This document shows, piece by piece, positions 1-9,412 of a stretch of DNA of 42,520 nucleotides. This DNA comes from Prochlorococcus marinus str. MIT 9401. GTDB taxonomy: Bacteria; Cyanobacteriota; Cyanobacteriia; PCC-6307; Cyanobiaceae. Both the position numbers and the translations under genes were made by a program. The notes under the pieces are model-generated. The model did no database searches and was not told the origin of the DNA. It saw only the letters and a program-made list of their open reading frames with translations. Every line of letters begins with the position of its first letter. Within the stretch, counting starts at the first letter, position 1. The DNA lies in contig NZ_JNAR01000009.1 in assembly GCF_000760095.1 (NCBI RefSeq), positions 1 through 42,520 on the forward strand, read 5' to 3'.

Positions 1-115
1 TTTTTATGTAAAAGCCGATTATTTGAACAGGGTGTATTAAGGATCTTGGGTCGCCAATCAATAAATCAAAACCAATCGATCCAAGAAATATTAAAAATAA
101 ATTTATTTCAGCCAA
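1..115 (-). CDS. cbiB: Adenosylcobinamide-phosphate synthase CbiB/CobD, N-terminal fragment
   Basis: Partial gene; the 3' part lies beyond the window start. The first 38 codons read on the minus strand give a hydrophobic N-terminus followed by DLLIGDP and a HPV...IG stretch, the conserved opening of the integral membrane enzyme that joins aminopropanol to adenosylcobyric acid late in cobalamin synthesis. No ATG is available. The TTG at 115-113 is the only sensible start and overlaps the end of ilvC by 13 bases, suggesting co-transcription and coupled translation. Family assignment rests on a short but characteristic motif. Confidence 0.75.
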   Translation of the reverse strand, partial: MAEINLFLIFLGSIGFDLLIGDPRSLIHPVQIIGFYIK

Positions 116-1092
116 CTGAACATCGAGCGCAGTCCTTTACCTACTTTCTCAATTTCATGTTTTGAGTTCTCTTCTCTTAATTTTGTCATTAAGGGTTTGT
201 TTTTATCGCATTCTTCCACAAAATTCTTTGCGAAAGTCCCATCTTGAATATCTTTTAGAATTTTCTGCATTTCTTTCTTCGTATCACTATTAATAAGTCT
301 TTTGCCACTTACATAATCTCCATATTCTGCGGTATTGGAAATGGAATCTCTCATTTGAGATAAGCCTCCCTTTACCATTAGATCAACAATTAGTTTAACT
401 TCATGTAAACATTCGAAGTATGCAAGTTCTGGTTGATATCCTGCCTCTACAAGAGTTTCGAAGCCTGATTTAACGAGTTCTGATAATCCTCCACATAAAA
501 CCGCTTGTTCGCCAAATAAATCAGTTTCTGTTTCTTCTTTAAAATTAGTTTCAAGTATCCCAGCTCGCGTTCCTCCAATCCCCTTAGCGTAAGCCATTGC
601 TAAAGATCTTGCACTTCCAGAATAATCCTGCTCAACTGCGAACAAAGCTGGAACACCTTGACCATTCTGATATTCCCAACGAACAGTGTGTCCAGGCCCT
701 TTTGGAGCAATCATTACAACATCCACAAAACTAGGAGGTTTGATAAGTCCGAATCTAATATTAAAGCCATGAGCAAAACTTAATATCTTTCCCTCTTTTA
801 AGTTTGGTTCTATTTCTTTAAGGTAAACATCCTTCTGAAACTCATCTGGGAGGAGAATCATAATCCAGTCTGCTTTTTCGCAAGCTTCAGAAACGCTAAA
901 TACTTGCAGACCATCGCTAATAGCTTTGCTTTCAGACTTGCTTCCTTTATATAATCCGACAATTACATCTAAACCACTATCTTTAAGGTTTAGAGCATGC
1001 GCGTGACCTTGTGAACCATATCCTATTATCGATATTGTTTTATTATTTAAAAGACTTAGATCGGCATCTGTGTCGTAAAAGAGTTGGGTCAT
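103..1092 (-). CDS. ilvC: Ketol-acid reductoisomerase (class I, NADP-dependent)
   Basis: Second step of valine and isoleucine synthesis: Mg-dependent alkyl shift and NADPH reduction of acetolactate or acetohydroxybutyrate in the cytoplasm. The 329 residues match the short class I family. The N-terminal Rossmann fold carries [10 protein letters not shown] at residues 24-33, and the C-terminal knotted domain has the metal-binding D191 and E195 in [11 protein letters not shown] start at 1092-1090. It is followed by cbiB in a 13-base overlap and is separated from clpP upstream by about 110 AT-rich bases that probably hold its promoter. Confidence 0.97.
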   Translation of the reverse strand: MTQLFYDTDADLSLLNNKTISIIGYGSQGHAHALNLKDSGLDVIVGLYKGSKSESKAISDGLQVFSVSEACEKADWIMILLPDEFQKDVYLKEIEPNLKEGKILSFAHGFNIRFGLIKPPSFVDVVMIAPKGPGHTVRWEYQNGQGVPALFAVEQDYSGSARSLAMAYAKGIGGTRAGILETNFKEETETDLFGEQAVLCGGLSELVKSGFETLVEAGYQPELAYFECLHEVKLIVDLMVKGGLSQMRDSISNTAEYGDYVSGKRLINSDTKKEMQKILKDIQDGTFAKNFVEECDKNKPLMTKLREENSKHEIEKVGKGLRSMFSWLK

Positions 1093-1201
1093 TAGTTGTA
1101 ACTTCTTTGCATTTGATAATTAATATTTTAGACATTAAAGGAGTAAATAAACCAAAAAATTATTAATTTAAAAATTAAAATTAAAATATTTATTTAGAAA
1201 A

Positions 1202-1813
1202 TTAAGAATGACTTGCTTCGCTTGGATGTTTGATTACTCTATCAATTAGTCCATAGTTTTTTGCTTCTTCCGCACTTAAAAAATAATCTCTATCAGTATC
1301 CTTTTCAATTTTCTCAAATGATTGGCCTGTCATATCTGCCATAGACATATTTAACATGTCTTTAATTCTCAGAATTTCCTTAGCTTCTATTTCAATATCA
1401 CTAGCTTGGCGTTGAGAAGTTCCTCCTAGAGGTTGATGAATCATTATTCTGCTATGGGGCAACGCAACTCTTTTCCCTTTTGTGCCAGCGGCCAACAGGA
1501 ACGCGCCCATTGAGGCTGCGAGGCCTACGCAAATGGTTACCACATCACTTTTCACGTATTTTATAGTATCGTAAATAGCCAAGCCAGCAGTTACTGATCC
1601 TCCTGGACTGTTTATATATAAATAAATTGGTTTGGAATTGTCTTCAGAATCAAGATAGAGCATCTGTGCAACAAGGCTATTAGCAATACCATCATTCACT
1701 TCTTGTCCAAGAAAAAGAATCCTTTCAACACCTAGTCTTGTATATATGTCAACCCATCTTTCGTATTGACTTCCGGGAAGTCTGTAAGGCACACTTGGAG
1801 TTCCTATTGGCAT
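1202..1813 (-). CDS. clpP3: ATP-dependent Clp protease proteolytic subunit (ClpP3-type)
   Basis: Serine peptidase subunit that degrades unfolded proteins delivered by a Clp ATPase. The 203 residues include the full triad: S101 in AASMGAF, H126 in MIHQPLGG and D176 in DTDRDYFLS. It lies 26 bases downstream of the ClpR-like paralogue on the same strand. In cyanobacteria ClpP3 and ClpR form mixed heptameric rings, so the pairing supports the ClpP3 label. The paralogue number is inferred from this neighbourhood, not from an alignment. Confidence 0.93.
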   Translation of the reverse strand: MPIGTPSVPYRLPGSQYERWVDIYTRLGVERILFLGQEVNDGIANSLVAQMLYLDSEDNSKPIYLYINSPGGSVTAGLAIYDTIKYVKSDVVTICVGLAASMGAFLLAAGTKGKRVALPHSRIMIHQPLGGTSQRQASDIEIEAKEILRIKDMLNMSMADMTGQSFEKIEKDTDRDYFLSAEEAKNYGLIDRVIKHPSEASHS

Positions 1814-1839
1814 GATTTTAAAGTAGTTGTTTGTGAGAG

Positions 1840-2502
1840 TTAAATTTTATTTGGTAAATCTTTTTGACTTGTAAGTATTCTATCGATAACGCCATAATTT
1901 AGGGCTTCTTGAGGGTTAAGATAACTCATTCTGTCAGAGTCTTTAGAGAGTTCTTCAATAGTCTTTCCAGTATTACGAGATAGAATCTCCAGCATTGATT
2001 TTTTATTTTTCAAAACCTCTTCAGCTCTTATTTGGATATCGGTTGCTTGACCTCTTGCTCCGCTTATAGGTTGATGTAAAACAATAGAGGCATGAGGAAG
2101 AGCGGCTCTTTGCCCCTTAGTACCAGATGAAAGGATAACTGCAGCGGTCCCCATCGCTTGTCCAATACATATTGTGTGTACTGGAGGTTTAATATAGCTT
2201 ATGGTATCGCAGATAGCGAAAGCTTCTGTCTCGAAACCAACTGCGTCGCCAGTGTACCAGCTTGTCCCTGTTGAATTGATATAGAAATAGATAGGCTTTT
2301 CTGGATCCTCAAACTCAAGATAAAGGAGTTGAGCAATTATTAGCTCAGTAACATCCATTCCTAGTTGTCTTTTGGCATCATCATCTGAGAATAATGGTAA
2401 ACCAAGATAGACTATTCTCTCTTTAAGTAAAAGAGATGGGAGATCAGGGGGCGGGGTCCTCATAACGGTGTTCTCGCCGTAATAAGGAGCAGATACAGTC
2501 AT
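1840..2502 (-). CDS. clpR: ClpR, catalytically inactive ClpP homologue
   Basis: 220-residue ClpP-fold protein, expected to be a structural partner in a mixed ClpP3/ClpR core. Aligned by eye with its neighbour, the catalytic Ser is replaced by Gly (G118 in QAMGTAA) and the catalytic Asp position reads Met (M192), while His143 is kept, so it cannot act as a serine peptidase. It also carries an insertion near residues 80-95 (around [15 protein letters not shown]) that is absent from the ClpP next door, a feature expected of cyanobacterial ClpR. ATG start at 2502; it precedes clpP3 in an operon. Confidence 0.93.
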   Translation of the reverse strand: MTVSAPYYGENTVMRTPPPDLPSLLLKERIVYLGLPLFSDDDAKRQLGMDVTELIIAQLLYLEFEDPEKPIYFYINSTGTSWYTGDAVGFETEAFAICDTISYIKPPVHTICIGQAMGTAAVILSSGTKGQRAALPHASIVLHQPISGARGQATDIQIRAEEVLKNKKSMLEILSRNTGKTIEELSKDSDRMSYLNPQEALNYGVIDRILTSQKDLPNKI

Positions 2503-2542
2503 TTGTATGACAAAATTAATAATGAATTGATTCTAGCTAGAT

Positions 2543-3652
2543 TTAGCCCTGTGTCGCTGGTGATTTAAAAGATTTGTTTGACTCAGGATTATTTATTAGT
2601 TTTCCAAATACCATCCTTCCAGTTGGAGTTTGTAGTGCTCCTGTGATAATAATATCTAATCTGCTTCCCACAAAATTCTTTGCTTCGTCAATTACAACCA
2701 TCGTTCCGTCATCCAAATATCCAATACCTTGCATTTTTTCTTTACCCTCTCTTACAATTTTTATATTAAGTGATTCTCCTGGTTGTACTTCTGGCCTTAA
2801 AGCAATGACTAAATCACTCAAATTCATAACTTTTAGTTCTTTAACTTCCGCAATCTGAGAGAGATTATAATCGGCTGTAATTAGTGTTCCTGTCATATCT
2901 TCAGTAATTTTCAAGAGCTTTTCATCTACCCCATTACCTTCATACTTTGTTGGATTTATTACAAGTCTTCTCCCGTATAAATCTCTTAATTCTTTTAACA
3001 ATTTCAAACCTCTTCTGCCTTTAGACCTTTTTTCATTACTGCTTGAGTCAGCTAAAGTTTGTAATTCATCAATTACACTTTGAGCAACAATTAATTGTCC
3101 TTCCAACAATCCACAACTTAATAAGCCATTTATTCTGCCATCAATAATTACACTTGTATCAAGAATTTTTGGACTTGCAGCAGGAAGTATTCCTTCATTT
3201 ACTAGATATGCATCAGTATTATTTGGATTAAATAATCTTAATAGTGTCCTCCCATGAGTGTCTGCTAACTTATAACCAAGAGCACCAAAGAAAATATTGC
3301 TTAGTATTGCTGCTAAAGGTTTTGCAAAAAAGACTTCCCTAGGGAAGGGAATTAATAGTATTGGAGCAAGTAGGAGATTTGCTACTAGCAATCCTAAAAT
3401 TAAACCAACCGACCTACTTATTAATAAGTCTGTAGGCATTGTCCTAATTTGATCAAGAAAAGTCTTCCTGAGTTGAAGAAAGACAAAACCTGCTGCTAAC
3501 CCTATAAACAAACCTATTATAGCTAAAACAATTCTAAAACCCTCTACGTTAGATACTTGTTTGAGTATGTCTACTGGTAATAAATCAACTCCAAGCCATC
3601 CTGAAGCGGCCCCAGATAATACAAATAAAATTAATACCAAGATATCTGTCAT
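2543..3652 (-). CDS. Membrane-anchored PIN-TRAM domain protein (YacL-like)
   Basis: 369 residues. The N-terminal ~130 residues contain about four hydrophobic segments (roughly 1-20, 40-60, 80-103, 112-128). A PIN nuclease-like domain begins at LDTSVIIDGRI with the acidic residues D165 and D171 and has later acidic positions in ITADYNL. The C-terminus is a TRAM-type nucleic-acid-binding domain (about 290-350, GESLNIKIVREG onwards). This architecture matches YacL-type proteins, probably membrane-tethered RNases, but the substrate is unknown. It is divergently transcribed from hemW across about 96 bases. Confidence 0.85.
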   Translation of the reverse strand: MTDILVLILFVLSGAASGWLGVDLLPVDILKQVSNVEGFRIVLAIIGLFIGLAAGFVFLQLRKTFLDQIRTMPTDLLISRSVGLILGLLVANLLLAPILLIPFPREVFFAKPLAAILSNIFFGALGYKLADTHGRTLLRLFNPNNTDAYLVNEGILPAASPKILDTSVIIDGRINGLLSCGLLEGQLIVAQSVIDELQTLADSSSNEKRSKGRRGLKLLKELRDLYGRRLVINPTKYEGNGVDEKLLKITEDMTGTLITADYNLSQIAEVKELKVMNLSDLVIALRPEVQPGESLNIKIVREGKEKMQGIGYLDDGTMVVIDEAKNFVGSRLDIIITGALQTPTGRMVFGKLINNPESNKSFKSPATQG

Positions 3653-3748
3653 ATCTATAATCTACTAGTATTTATTAATTGAGTAAATAAGGATTTAGTT
3701 TTTTTCAATCCTTAATACTTTTTTTGGAGCTTAAAATGTATTTAGATT

Positions 3749-4972
3749 ATGAATAAGTTTCCAAGAAGTGCTTATGTGCATATACCCTTTTGCCACAGAA
3801 GGTGCTTTTATTGTGATTTTGCAGTCATTCCATTAGGAAACAAAGTTGAAACTTTAAAAGGATATGGAAGTAAAACTGTTAAAGAATATTTGTATTTTTT
3901 ACATAAAGAAATATTGTCAATTAAGCATAAATCACCTCTTTCGACAATTTATATAGGTGGTGGTACGCCATCAATTTTAGATCCACAGCAAATTAAAGAA
4001 TTAATTAATCTTTTTGGAGAGAATTATGGAATTGACTATGGTGCTGAAATTACTATGGAGGTTGATCCAGCAAGTTTTAATCAAGATGATCTTTATGGAT
4101 TTATAAACGCTGGGATAAATAGATTTAGTCTCGGAGTACAAAGTTTTAATAATCAGATACTTCAAAACTCGGGAAGGCGTCATTCGAGAGAGGATGCTGA
4201 AAAATCCTGTTTATGGTTGAAGCAAGTTTATGATTCTGGGTTAATAAAAAGTTGGAGTTTAGATTTAATTCAAAATTTACCACTTAGTGGATTTAAAGAG
4301 TGGCAAGATGACTTAAAAAAAACAATAACATTTTTACCACCACATTTATCTATTTACGATTTAAATATTGAAGATGGAACTGTTTTTAAGAAATTAGTTA
4401 ACTTAGGAAAGTTAGAACTTCCAAGTGATGAAGAAGCTTTTAGAAATAGTGAAGCAACTCATCTAATCTTAAAAAACTCAGGTTACTCAAGATATGAAAT
4501 CTCAAACTATTGTCTCCCCAGTCATCAATCCAGACATAACAGAGTTTATTGGAGTGGATTAGGTTGGTGGAGTTTTGGTCAAGGTTCGACTAGTGCGCCT
4601 TGGGGGGAAAAGTTAACTCGACCAAGAGTTAGTAAAGAATATAAAGAATGGGTAATTAGGCAATGTGAACTGAATCTAGATTCATCTCTAACTAATATGG
4701 ATTTTGTCTTCAAAGAAATCGATGAGAAAATAATGTTGGGATTGAGACTTAAAGAGGGGATAGATATCCACGAGGTGTTTAAAGAACAAAACTGGGAAAA
4801 CAAAATATTCAAAAGAAACCTAAGAAAATTGCTTGAAAAATGGGAAAGATTTCTTGAAAGTGGACTTTTAATAAAAAAAGGGGACAGGTTCTTTTTAAGC
4901 GATCCAAAAGGGATGGAACTTAGCAATCAAATTCTTATTTCCATGTTTAAATGGTGGGACGATATTAATTAA
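3749..4972 (+). CDS. hemW: HemW-like radical SAM protein (annotated coproporphyrinogen III oxidase-like)
   Basis: 407-residue radical SAM protein. The Fe-S motif is C15-x3-C19-x2-C22 in HIPFCHRRCFYCDF, followed by IYIGGGTPS. It lacks the fourth cysteine that follows the cluster motif in true HemN oxidases, which favours HemW, a heme-binding protein proposed to deliver heme, over an oxygen-independent coproporphyrinogen oxidase. Start ATG at 3749. A six-codon ORF with a GGAG ribosome site overlaps this start (see findings). The 3' end overlaps panB by 8 bases tail to tail. Confidence 0.88.
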   Translation: MNKFPRSAYVHIPFCHRRCFYCDFAVIPLGNKVETLKGYGSKTVKEYLYFLHKEILSIKHKSPLSTIYIGGGTPSILDPQQIKELINLFGENYGIDYGAEITMEVDPASFNQDDLYGFINAGINRFSLGVQSFNNQILQNSGRRHSREDAEKSCLWLKQVYDSGLIKSWSLDLIQNLPLSGFKEWQDDLKKTITFLPPHLSIYDLNIEDGTVFKKLVNLGKLELPSDEEAFRNSEATHLILKNSGYSRYEISNYCLPSHQSRHNRVYWSGLGWWSFGQGSTSAPWGEKLTRPRVSKEYKEWVIRQCELNLDSSLTNMDFVFKEIDEKIMLGLRLKEGIDIHEVFKEQNWENKIFKRNLRKLLEKWERFLESGLLIKKGDRFFLSDPKGMELSNQILISMFKWWDDIN

Positions 4973-5738
4973 GTCTTTCTGAGTCTACCCATTCTTTTAA
5001 TTTGTCTTTAAATAATTCCTTCCCTTGAATAATCGGCGGGCAAAATGGTGGTTGATCCTCATTGAGACCTAACAAATCTGCAGTAACTCTTACTTGCCCA
5101 TCGCAATAATTACCTGCACCTATTCCTATTGTGGGAATTGTTAAAGTATTTTGTATTTCTTTAGCTAGTAAATCAGGAATATGTTCAAGAACTATTGAAA
5201 AACATCCTAATTCTTCAAGAATAGAAGCCTCTCTCTTGATTTTTTCTTGGCTTTCTAAGCTTTTTCCTTGTTTTTTTAATCCAAGATTTAAATAGCTTTG
5301 TGGTGTAAGACCTATATGACCCATAACAGGTATTCCCATTCTTATTAATCTAGAAATAACTTTTTGTATTTCTGGTTCAGCCCCTTCTACCTTTACAGCC
5401 TTTGCATAAGTCTTCTGAATGATTTTCCCTGCATACTCGACAGCTTTATCCTCTCCACATTGGTAAGTCAGAAAAGGCATATCTGTGATAACTAAAGGTT
5501 GTTCTTCAATTTTCTTTTTAAATCCTCTCGAAACAGCATTAGTATGATAAATTATATTCTCTAAAGTTAATGGCAATGTTGATTTGTATCCTAAACAAAC
5601 CATTGCTAAGGAATCTCCTACCAAGACGATATCTACATTAGCTTGTTCAGCAATCGATCCTGATATAGAGTCCCATGCAGTTAGTGCAATAATTTTTTGA
5701 GATTTTTTTTTATACTTAACGAGTTCTGAAGGCAACAT
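4965..5738 (-). CDS. panB: 3-methyl-2-oxobutanoate hydroxymethyltransferase
   Basis: First committed step of pantothenate, and hence CoA, synthesis: ketopantoate from 2-oxoisovalerate and methylene-tetrahydrofolate. The 257 residues form a TIM barrel with family signatures: TAWDSISGSIAEQA near the N-terminus, VLVGDSLAMV with the metal-ligand Asp, GHIGLTPQS in the middle and PTIGIGAG towards the C-terminus. ATG start at 5738. The 3' end overlaps hemW by 8 bases, so transcripts of the two genes converge. Confidence 0.96.
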   Translation of the reverse strand: MLPSELVKYKKKSQKIIALTAWDSISGSIAEQANVDIVLVGDSLAMVCLGYKSTLPLTLENIIYHTNAVSRGFKKKIEEQPLVITDMPFLTYQCGEDKAVEYAGKIIQKTYAKAVKVEGAEPEIQKVISRLIRMGIPVMGHIGLTPQSYLNLGLKKQGKSLESQEKIKREASILEELGCFSIVLEHIPDLLAKEIQNTLTIPTIGIGAGNYCDGQVRVTADLLGLNEDQPPFCPPIIQGKELFKDKLKEWVDSERLN

Positions 5739-5770
5739 TAGAAATTTATGTATCTTTTTTAATCAAGAAT

Positions 5771-5779
5771 TGCTAGTAT
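5771..5779 (+). promoter_or_regulatory. Extended -10 element for the SRP RNA
   Basis: TG-C-TAGTAT is a good extended -10 match whose end lies 5 bases before the predicted RNA 5' end at 5785, the expected distance for transcription initiation. No clear -35 is seen. Inferred from position and sequence only. Confidence 0.45.
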
Positions 5780-5784
5780 TATCT

Positions 5785-5880
5785 TGACTCGGCCTTTCGC
5801 GGTTTTAACGCCTAAACCTGGTCAGGACCGGAAGGTAGCAGCCACAAGGGATGCTTGAGGCAGGCGAGATAACCGAGTCA
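5785..5880 (+). ncRNA. ffs: Signal recognition particle RNA (4.5S-type)
   Basis: A 96-base region whose ends pair perfectly (TGACTCGG with CCGAGTCA) and whose apex carries the diagnostic SRP domain IV core, TCAGGACCGGAAGGTAGCAG. This is the small bacterial SRP RNA that binds Ffh, which is encoded further along at 32455-33933. It sits in the intergenic space between panB and ftsZ, with a likely extended -10 element just upstream. Ends are set from the terminal helix and could differ by a few bases. Confidence 0.95.
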
Positions 5881-5894
5881 CTTTATTTTACCTC

Positions 5895-7010
5895 TTAACC
5901 AATATCTTTTTTATTTTGCCTTATTCTTAAAAACTCAGGAATACTTGCTCCTGATTCTTTATTATCGGATAAATTATATAAGGATTGATTTGATAATCTG
6001 TTTTTTATTCTTTGTTGATTTGAGGGTTGATTCGTTTCAAATCCTGTAGCAATCACAGTAACTTGTATCTCCCCTTCCATTGATTCATCTACCACTGCAC
6101 CAACGATAATATTTGCTTCTTGATCAACAACATCATAGATAATTTCAGAGGCGGAGGTCATATCTTCTAAAGTCATATCTTTGCCACCAGTAATATTTAT
6201 AACGCAGCCTTTAGCGCCATCAATTCTAGCTGCTTCTAATAAAGGACTATTCATTGCTGCCTGTGCTGCCTCTAAGGCTCTAGATCTTCCTGAACCAATA
6301 CCTATACCAAGAAGAGCTGTTCCCGCCTCTGTCATAACAGATCTTACGTCAGCGAAATCAACATTAACTAATCCTGGACATGTAATTATGTCACTGATAC
6401 CTTTGACGCCCATTCTTAAAACATCATCAGCGTTTCTGAATGCTTCTTGAAGGGGAGCTCCTGCTATTACATCTTTTAGGCGGTCATTTGGAATAACTAT
6501 AAGAGTATCTACGTTTTCAGCTAATCTTGCAATTCCTTCTTCTGCTTGGCGCATTCGTCTTTTCCCTTCAAAAGAAAACGGTTTGGTGACTATACCTACT
6601 GTTAAGGCCCCACTTTGTTTCGCAACTTCTGCGACAACGGGAGCTGCGCCTGTACCTGTTCCGCCTCCCATCCCAGCGGCTATGAAAACTAGATCAGATC
6701 CTTCTAGAGCCTGTTGAAGCTCATCTCTAGATTCTTCGGCAGCTTTTTGACCTATACTTGGATTCCCCCCTGCACCTAAACCTCTAGTAAGGTTTTGTCC
6801 TAGTTGAACTCTACGATCTGCAGAAGACTGTAGTAGTGCTTGTGCATCGGTATTGAGGACTCGAAATGATACACCCTCCAAGTCACTATTTATCATTCTA
6901 TTTACAGCGTTGCTTCCACCACCGCCTACACCAATAACTTCTATTTTAGCGTTTTGGCTTGGAAGAATTTCTCTCGATTGATCAAAGTTTGGATTGTTAC
7001 CGAAGCTCAT
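5895..7010 (-). CDS. ftsZ: Cell division GTPase FtsZ
   Basis: Tubulin-like GTPase forming the division ring. The 371 residues have a short N-terminal tail, [13 protein letters not shown] near residue 27, the tubulin signature [10 protein letters not shown] near residue 115, a T7-loop region, a variable linker and the C-terminal peptide IPEFLR that docks membrane anchors. ATG start at 7010. It is last in the minus-strand cluster after ftsQ, with a 180-base gap that probably contains its own promoter. The end lies 14 bases from the SRP RNA end. Confidence 0.98.
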   Translation of the reverse strand: MSFGNNPNFDQSREILPSQNAKIEVIGVGGGGSNAVNRMINSDLEGVSFRVLNTDAQALLQSSADRRVQLGQNLTRGLGAGGNPSIGQKAAEESRDELQQALEGSDLVFIAAGMGGGTGTGAAPVVAEVAKQSGALTVGIVTKPFSFEGKRRMRQAEEGIARLAENVDTLIVIPNDRLKDVIAGAPLQEAFRNADDVLRMGVKGISDIITCPGLVNVDFADVRSVMTEAGTALLGIGIGSGRSRALEAAQAAMNSPLLEAARIDGAKGCVINITGGKDMTLEDMTSASEIIYDVVDQEANIIVGAVVDESMEGEIQVTVIATGFETNQPSNQQRIKNRLSNQSLYNLSDNKESGASIPEFLRIRQNKKDIG

Positions 7011-7190
7011 CTCTGAATAGGGAATCTAATACTAGTATTGGGTGCATTATGAACTTACTAAGCTCTTCTGTAGGAAATTGTTGAGGAAAATCCTTAAAAT
7101 ATTTATTTTTTAAATATTTTGTTTTAGATGCAAAACCCACATCAACACTACAATAATTAAAAAAAATTATTCGAAATCTATTTCTAAATA

Positions 7191-7916
7191 TTAGGGTTTG
7201 AACACTTTTATTTTCGGTTTATTTGGATCGGTAAGGTCAATACTATCAATTTTTTTAGAAAAATTATTTTTCTTAAATTCATTTTTTAGGTTGTTTATAA
7301 TTTGCAATTGATAGTTAATTAAATTTGGATTAAATCCAAGTAAGATTGTTTTTAAATCTTTTTCCTCAATAGTTAGAAAACCATTTGGTGAAAAATTTAT
7401 TCTTACTATCTCAAATTCATAATTCTCTTCGGCAATTAAGATTATAGATAATGTATTTTTAAATTTTTTTTTCCATCCAGAAACTTGTATTGTTAAGTTG
7501 TTCAAATTTTTTTCGTCAGCATTTTGTTTATCAATAAAAATTCCATCTTTATCAATAAATCCTAATTTTTTTTCTTTATTTATTAATCTCTCGCCAAAAG
7601 CAATTGGAATTCTCGTATTAACGTCGATTTTTAAACCGAAAGGAAATAATTGTCTATTTACTGAAACATTCTTAAGAGATAAATTTTGCTTTAATTCTTT
7701 TTCTAAAAAATTAGTATTAATAAAAATTAATCGGATTGGAAATTTTAAAGATGAATTATTTACCAAATCATTTTGCGAGAATAATTTGCTCCCAGAAATT
7801 CTAATGTCCTCAATATTTACTTGTTTTAATGTTCTTAAGCTTAATAAGCTTGTTGAAAATAAAAATAAAATTAGAAATAAAAATTTTCTGCAATTAATTC
7901 TTTTCTGGTTCTTCAC
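7191..7916 (-). CDS. ftsQ: FtsQ/DivIB-type cell division protein
   Basis: 241 residues: a short cytoplasmic start, one transmembrane segment (about residues 11-27), then a POTRA-like domain (IEDIRISGSKLFSQNDL) and a beta domain. This is the layout of FtsQ, which links early and late divisome proteins in the periplasm. Sequence similarity is weak, as usual for the family, but position directly before ftsZ and after ddl is typical. Its ATG overlaps the stop of the upstream small membrane protein gene in an ATGA, indicating translational coupling. Confidence 0.85.
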   Translation of the reverse strand: MKNQKRINCRKFLFLILFLFSTSLLSLRTLKQVNIEDIRISGSKLFSQNDLVNNSSLKFPIRLIFINTNFLEKELKQNLSLKNVSVNRQLFPFGLKIDVNTRIPIAFGERLINKEKKLGFIDKDGIFIDKQNADEKNLNNLTIQVSGWKKKFKNTLSIILIAEENYEFEIVRINFSPNGFLTIEEKDLKTILLGFNPNLINYQLQIINNLKNEFKKNNFSKKIDSIDLTDPNKPKIKVFKP

Positions 7917-8323
7917 AAATCACATCTAGCTTTTTCCATCAATTGATCCATCCATCCTCTCGCTTGTTCCGCATCTGAAAATGGCACATCCATCTCTTTC
8001 CCATTGCCAACTAATCTTAACCTGCACTTTCCTTGAGATTCACTTGTTAGGGGTGCTTCTCCTGAAGTTAGGGCCATTAATTCAACTAATTCAAGTTTTT
8101 TGATTGTAAAACTATCTTTTTCTTCGAATTTCCCAGCTTCAAATGCGCTCCATTTTAATTCTCCATCTTTTAAGGATGCTGCACCTGAACTATCTAACTT
8201 ACAAAGTTCAGAACCACTAGCCCAGCTCCTAAAAAGATTTTGTCTTCTTCTTTCTAACCATCCTAAAGCAGTTAATAAAACGAAGATTAAAAGTAATGGT
8301 AACCAAAGAAGTCCATGCAACAT
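7913..8323 (-). CDS. Conserved cyanobacterial small membrane protein of unknown function
   Basis: About 136 residues. The start is taken at the ATG at 8323-8321 (MLHGLLWLPLLL), because a further-upstream ATG would overlap ddl, whereas this one leaves a 10-base gap. A single N-terminal transmembrane helix (about 2-20) is followed by RRR, marking the cytoplasmic side, and a soluble domain of about 100 residues. It sits between ddl and ftsQ, overlapping ftsQ by 4 bases, so a role in division or envelope is plausible, but no family function is recognised. Confidence 0.75.
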   Translation of the reverse strand: MLHGLLWLPLLLIFVLLTALGWLERRRQNLFRSWASGSELCKLDSSGAASLKDGELKWSAFEAGKFEEKDSFTIKKLELVELMALTSGEAPLTSESQGKCRLRLVGNGKEMDVPFSDAEQARGWMDQLMEKARCDL

Positions 8324-8333
8324 TTGATTTGAA

Positions 8334-9401
8334 TTATGAATCTTGTGATATATCCACCAGTTTAGCCACAAGTTGTTCAATTTTTAAACCTGAAGCTTCC
8401 CAAAGCATTGGAAACATACTGTTTTTTGTAAAACCAGGAATTGTATTTATTTCATTTAGCAAAATTTTATTTGAAGATTTTTCTAAAAAGAAATCTACTC
8501 TTGCAAAACCGAAAATATTTAGTGCTCTACAACTTTTGATAGCAATTTCTTTAATTTCTTTTGTGATTTTAGAATCTATTTCGGCTGGGATAATTATTTT
8601 ATTATTTGAGTGATATTTTGAATCGTAATCATACCAATCACTTTCGTAATTTACCTCGCCTATCTCAGAGGTTAAGAGTTTTGAATTTCCAATTATTCCG
8701 CATTCAATCTCCCTTACCTCTAAACCTTCTTCTATTAAAAGTCTTGAATCTATTTCCCGAGCTTTTTCTAATGCTTGTAATATTTCTGATTCATTTTTGA
8801 CTTTGGAGATGCCAAGAGATGATCCGGAGTTTGATGGTTTAACAAAAATAGGAAACTTTAAATTTTTTAAAATTTCATTAATTATTTTATTTTTTACTTC
8901 CTTATCGTGGAGATTTTCATTTTGAAAAACTAGATAATTAACTTGTGGAAGTTTAAGATTTGAGAAAATTGTTTTCATTAATATTTTATCCATTCCAAGT
9001 GCAGAGCCAATAATTCCACATCCGACTAAAGGTTTCTTTGTAAATCTAAGTAAGCCATGAATTGATCCGTCTTCACCATTAAATCCATGTACAAGAGGAA
9101 ACCAAACATCAATATTTTGAAATTCAATTCCGTCAAGGAAATTAATTTTTTCTTGATTAAAGATTTCTTGTTTTTTTGATTTATTTTTTTCAATTTCACC
9201 ATTTAGGATTTTTTCTGAATTATTACTATCAAGCCAATCTCCATATTTGTTTATGTAAAAAGCTTTAACTGTAAAGCGTTCACTATTTATTTCTGAATTA
9301 AATGCTTGATAAACTGTTTTCGCAGAGGATATCGATACTTCATGTTCATTGGAATTCCCGCCAAATATTAACCCAATACATTTTTTCTTACCCCCAATCA
9401 T
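8334..9401 (-). CDS. ddl: D-alanine--D-alanine ligase
   Basis: ATP-grasp ligase making the D-Ala-D-Ala dipeptide of peptidoglycan precursors. The 355 residues contain the N-terminal GGNSNEHEVSISSA motif, the FPIFVKPSNSGSSLGI ATP-binding loop, and the C-terminal metal and substrate site FARVDFF...LLNEINTIPGFT. ATG start at 9401, 11 bases after the end of miaB. The gene is part of the minus-strand division and wall cluster leading to ftsZ. Confidence 0.97.
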   Translation of the reverse strand: MIGGKKKCIGLIFGGNSNEHEVSISSAKTVYQAFNSEINSERFTVKAFYINKYGDWLDSNNSEKILNGEIEKNKSKKQEIFNQEKINFLDGIEFQNIDVWFPLVHGFNGEDGSIHGLLRFTKKPLVGCGIIGSALGMDKILMKTIFSNLKLPQVNYLVFQNENLHDKEVKNKIINEILKNLKFPIFVKPSNSGSSLGISKVKNESEILQALEKAREIDSRLLIEEGLEVREIECGIIGNSKLLTSEIGEVNYESDWYDYDSKYHSNNKIIIPAEIDSKITKEIKEIAIKSCRALNIFGFARVDFFLEKSSNKILLNEINTIPGFTKNSMFPMLWEASGLKIEQLVAKLVDISQDS

Positions 9402-9412
9402 TTAGAAAAAAA

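Noticed and set aside
3665-7039. The octamer CTAGTATT in three intergenic spots (3665, 5773, 7032), one within a 12-base palindrome near ftsZ
   Set aside because: In AT-rich DNA of this length a few copies are expected by chance, and two resemble -10 elements; no shared spacing to genes.
6997-7047. 16-codon minus-strand ORF overlapping the ftsZ start
   Set aside because: No ribosome site ahead of it and nothing else to support translation; probably chance.
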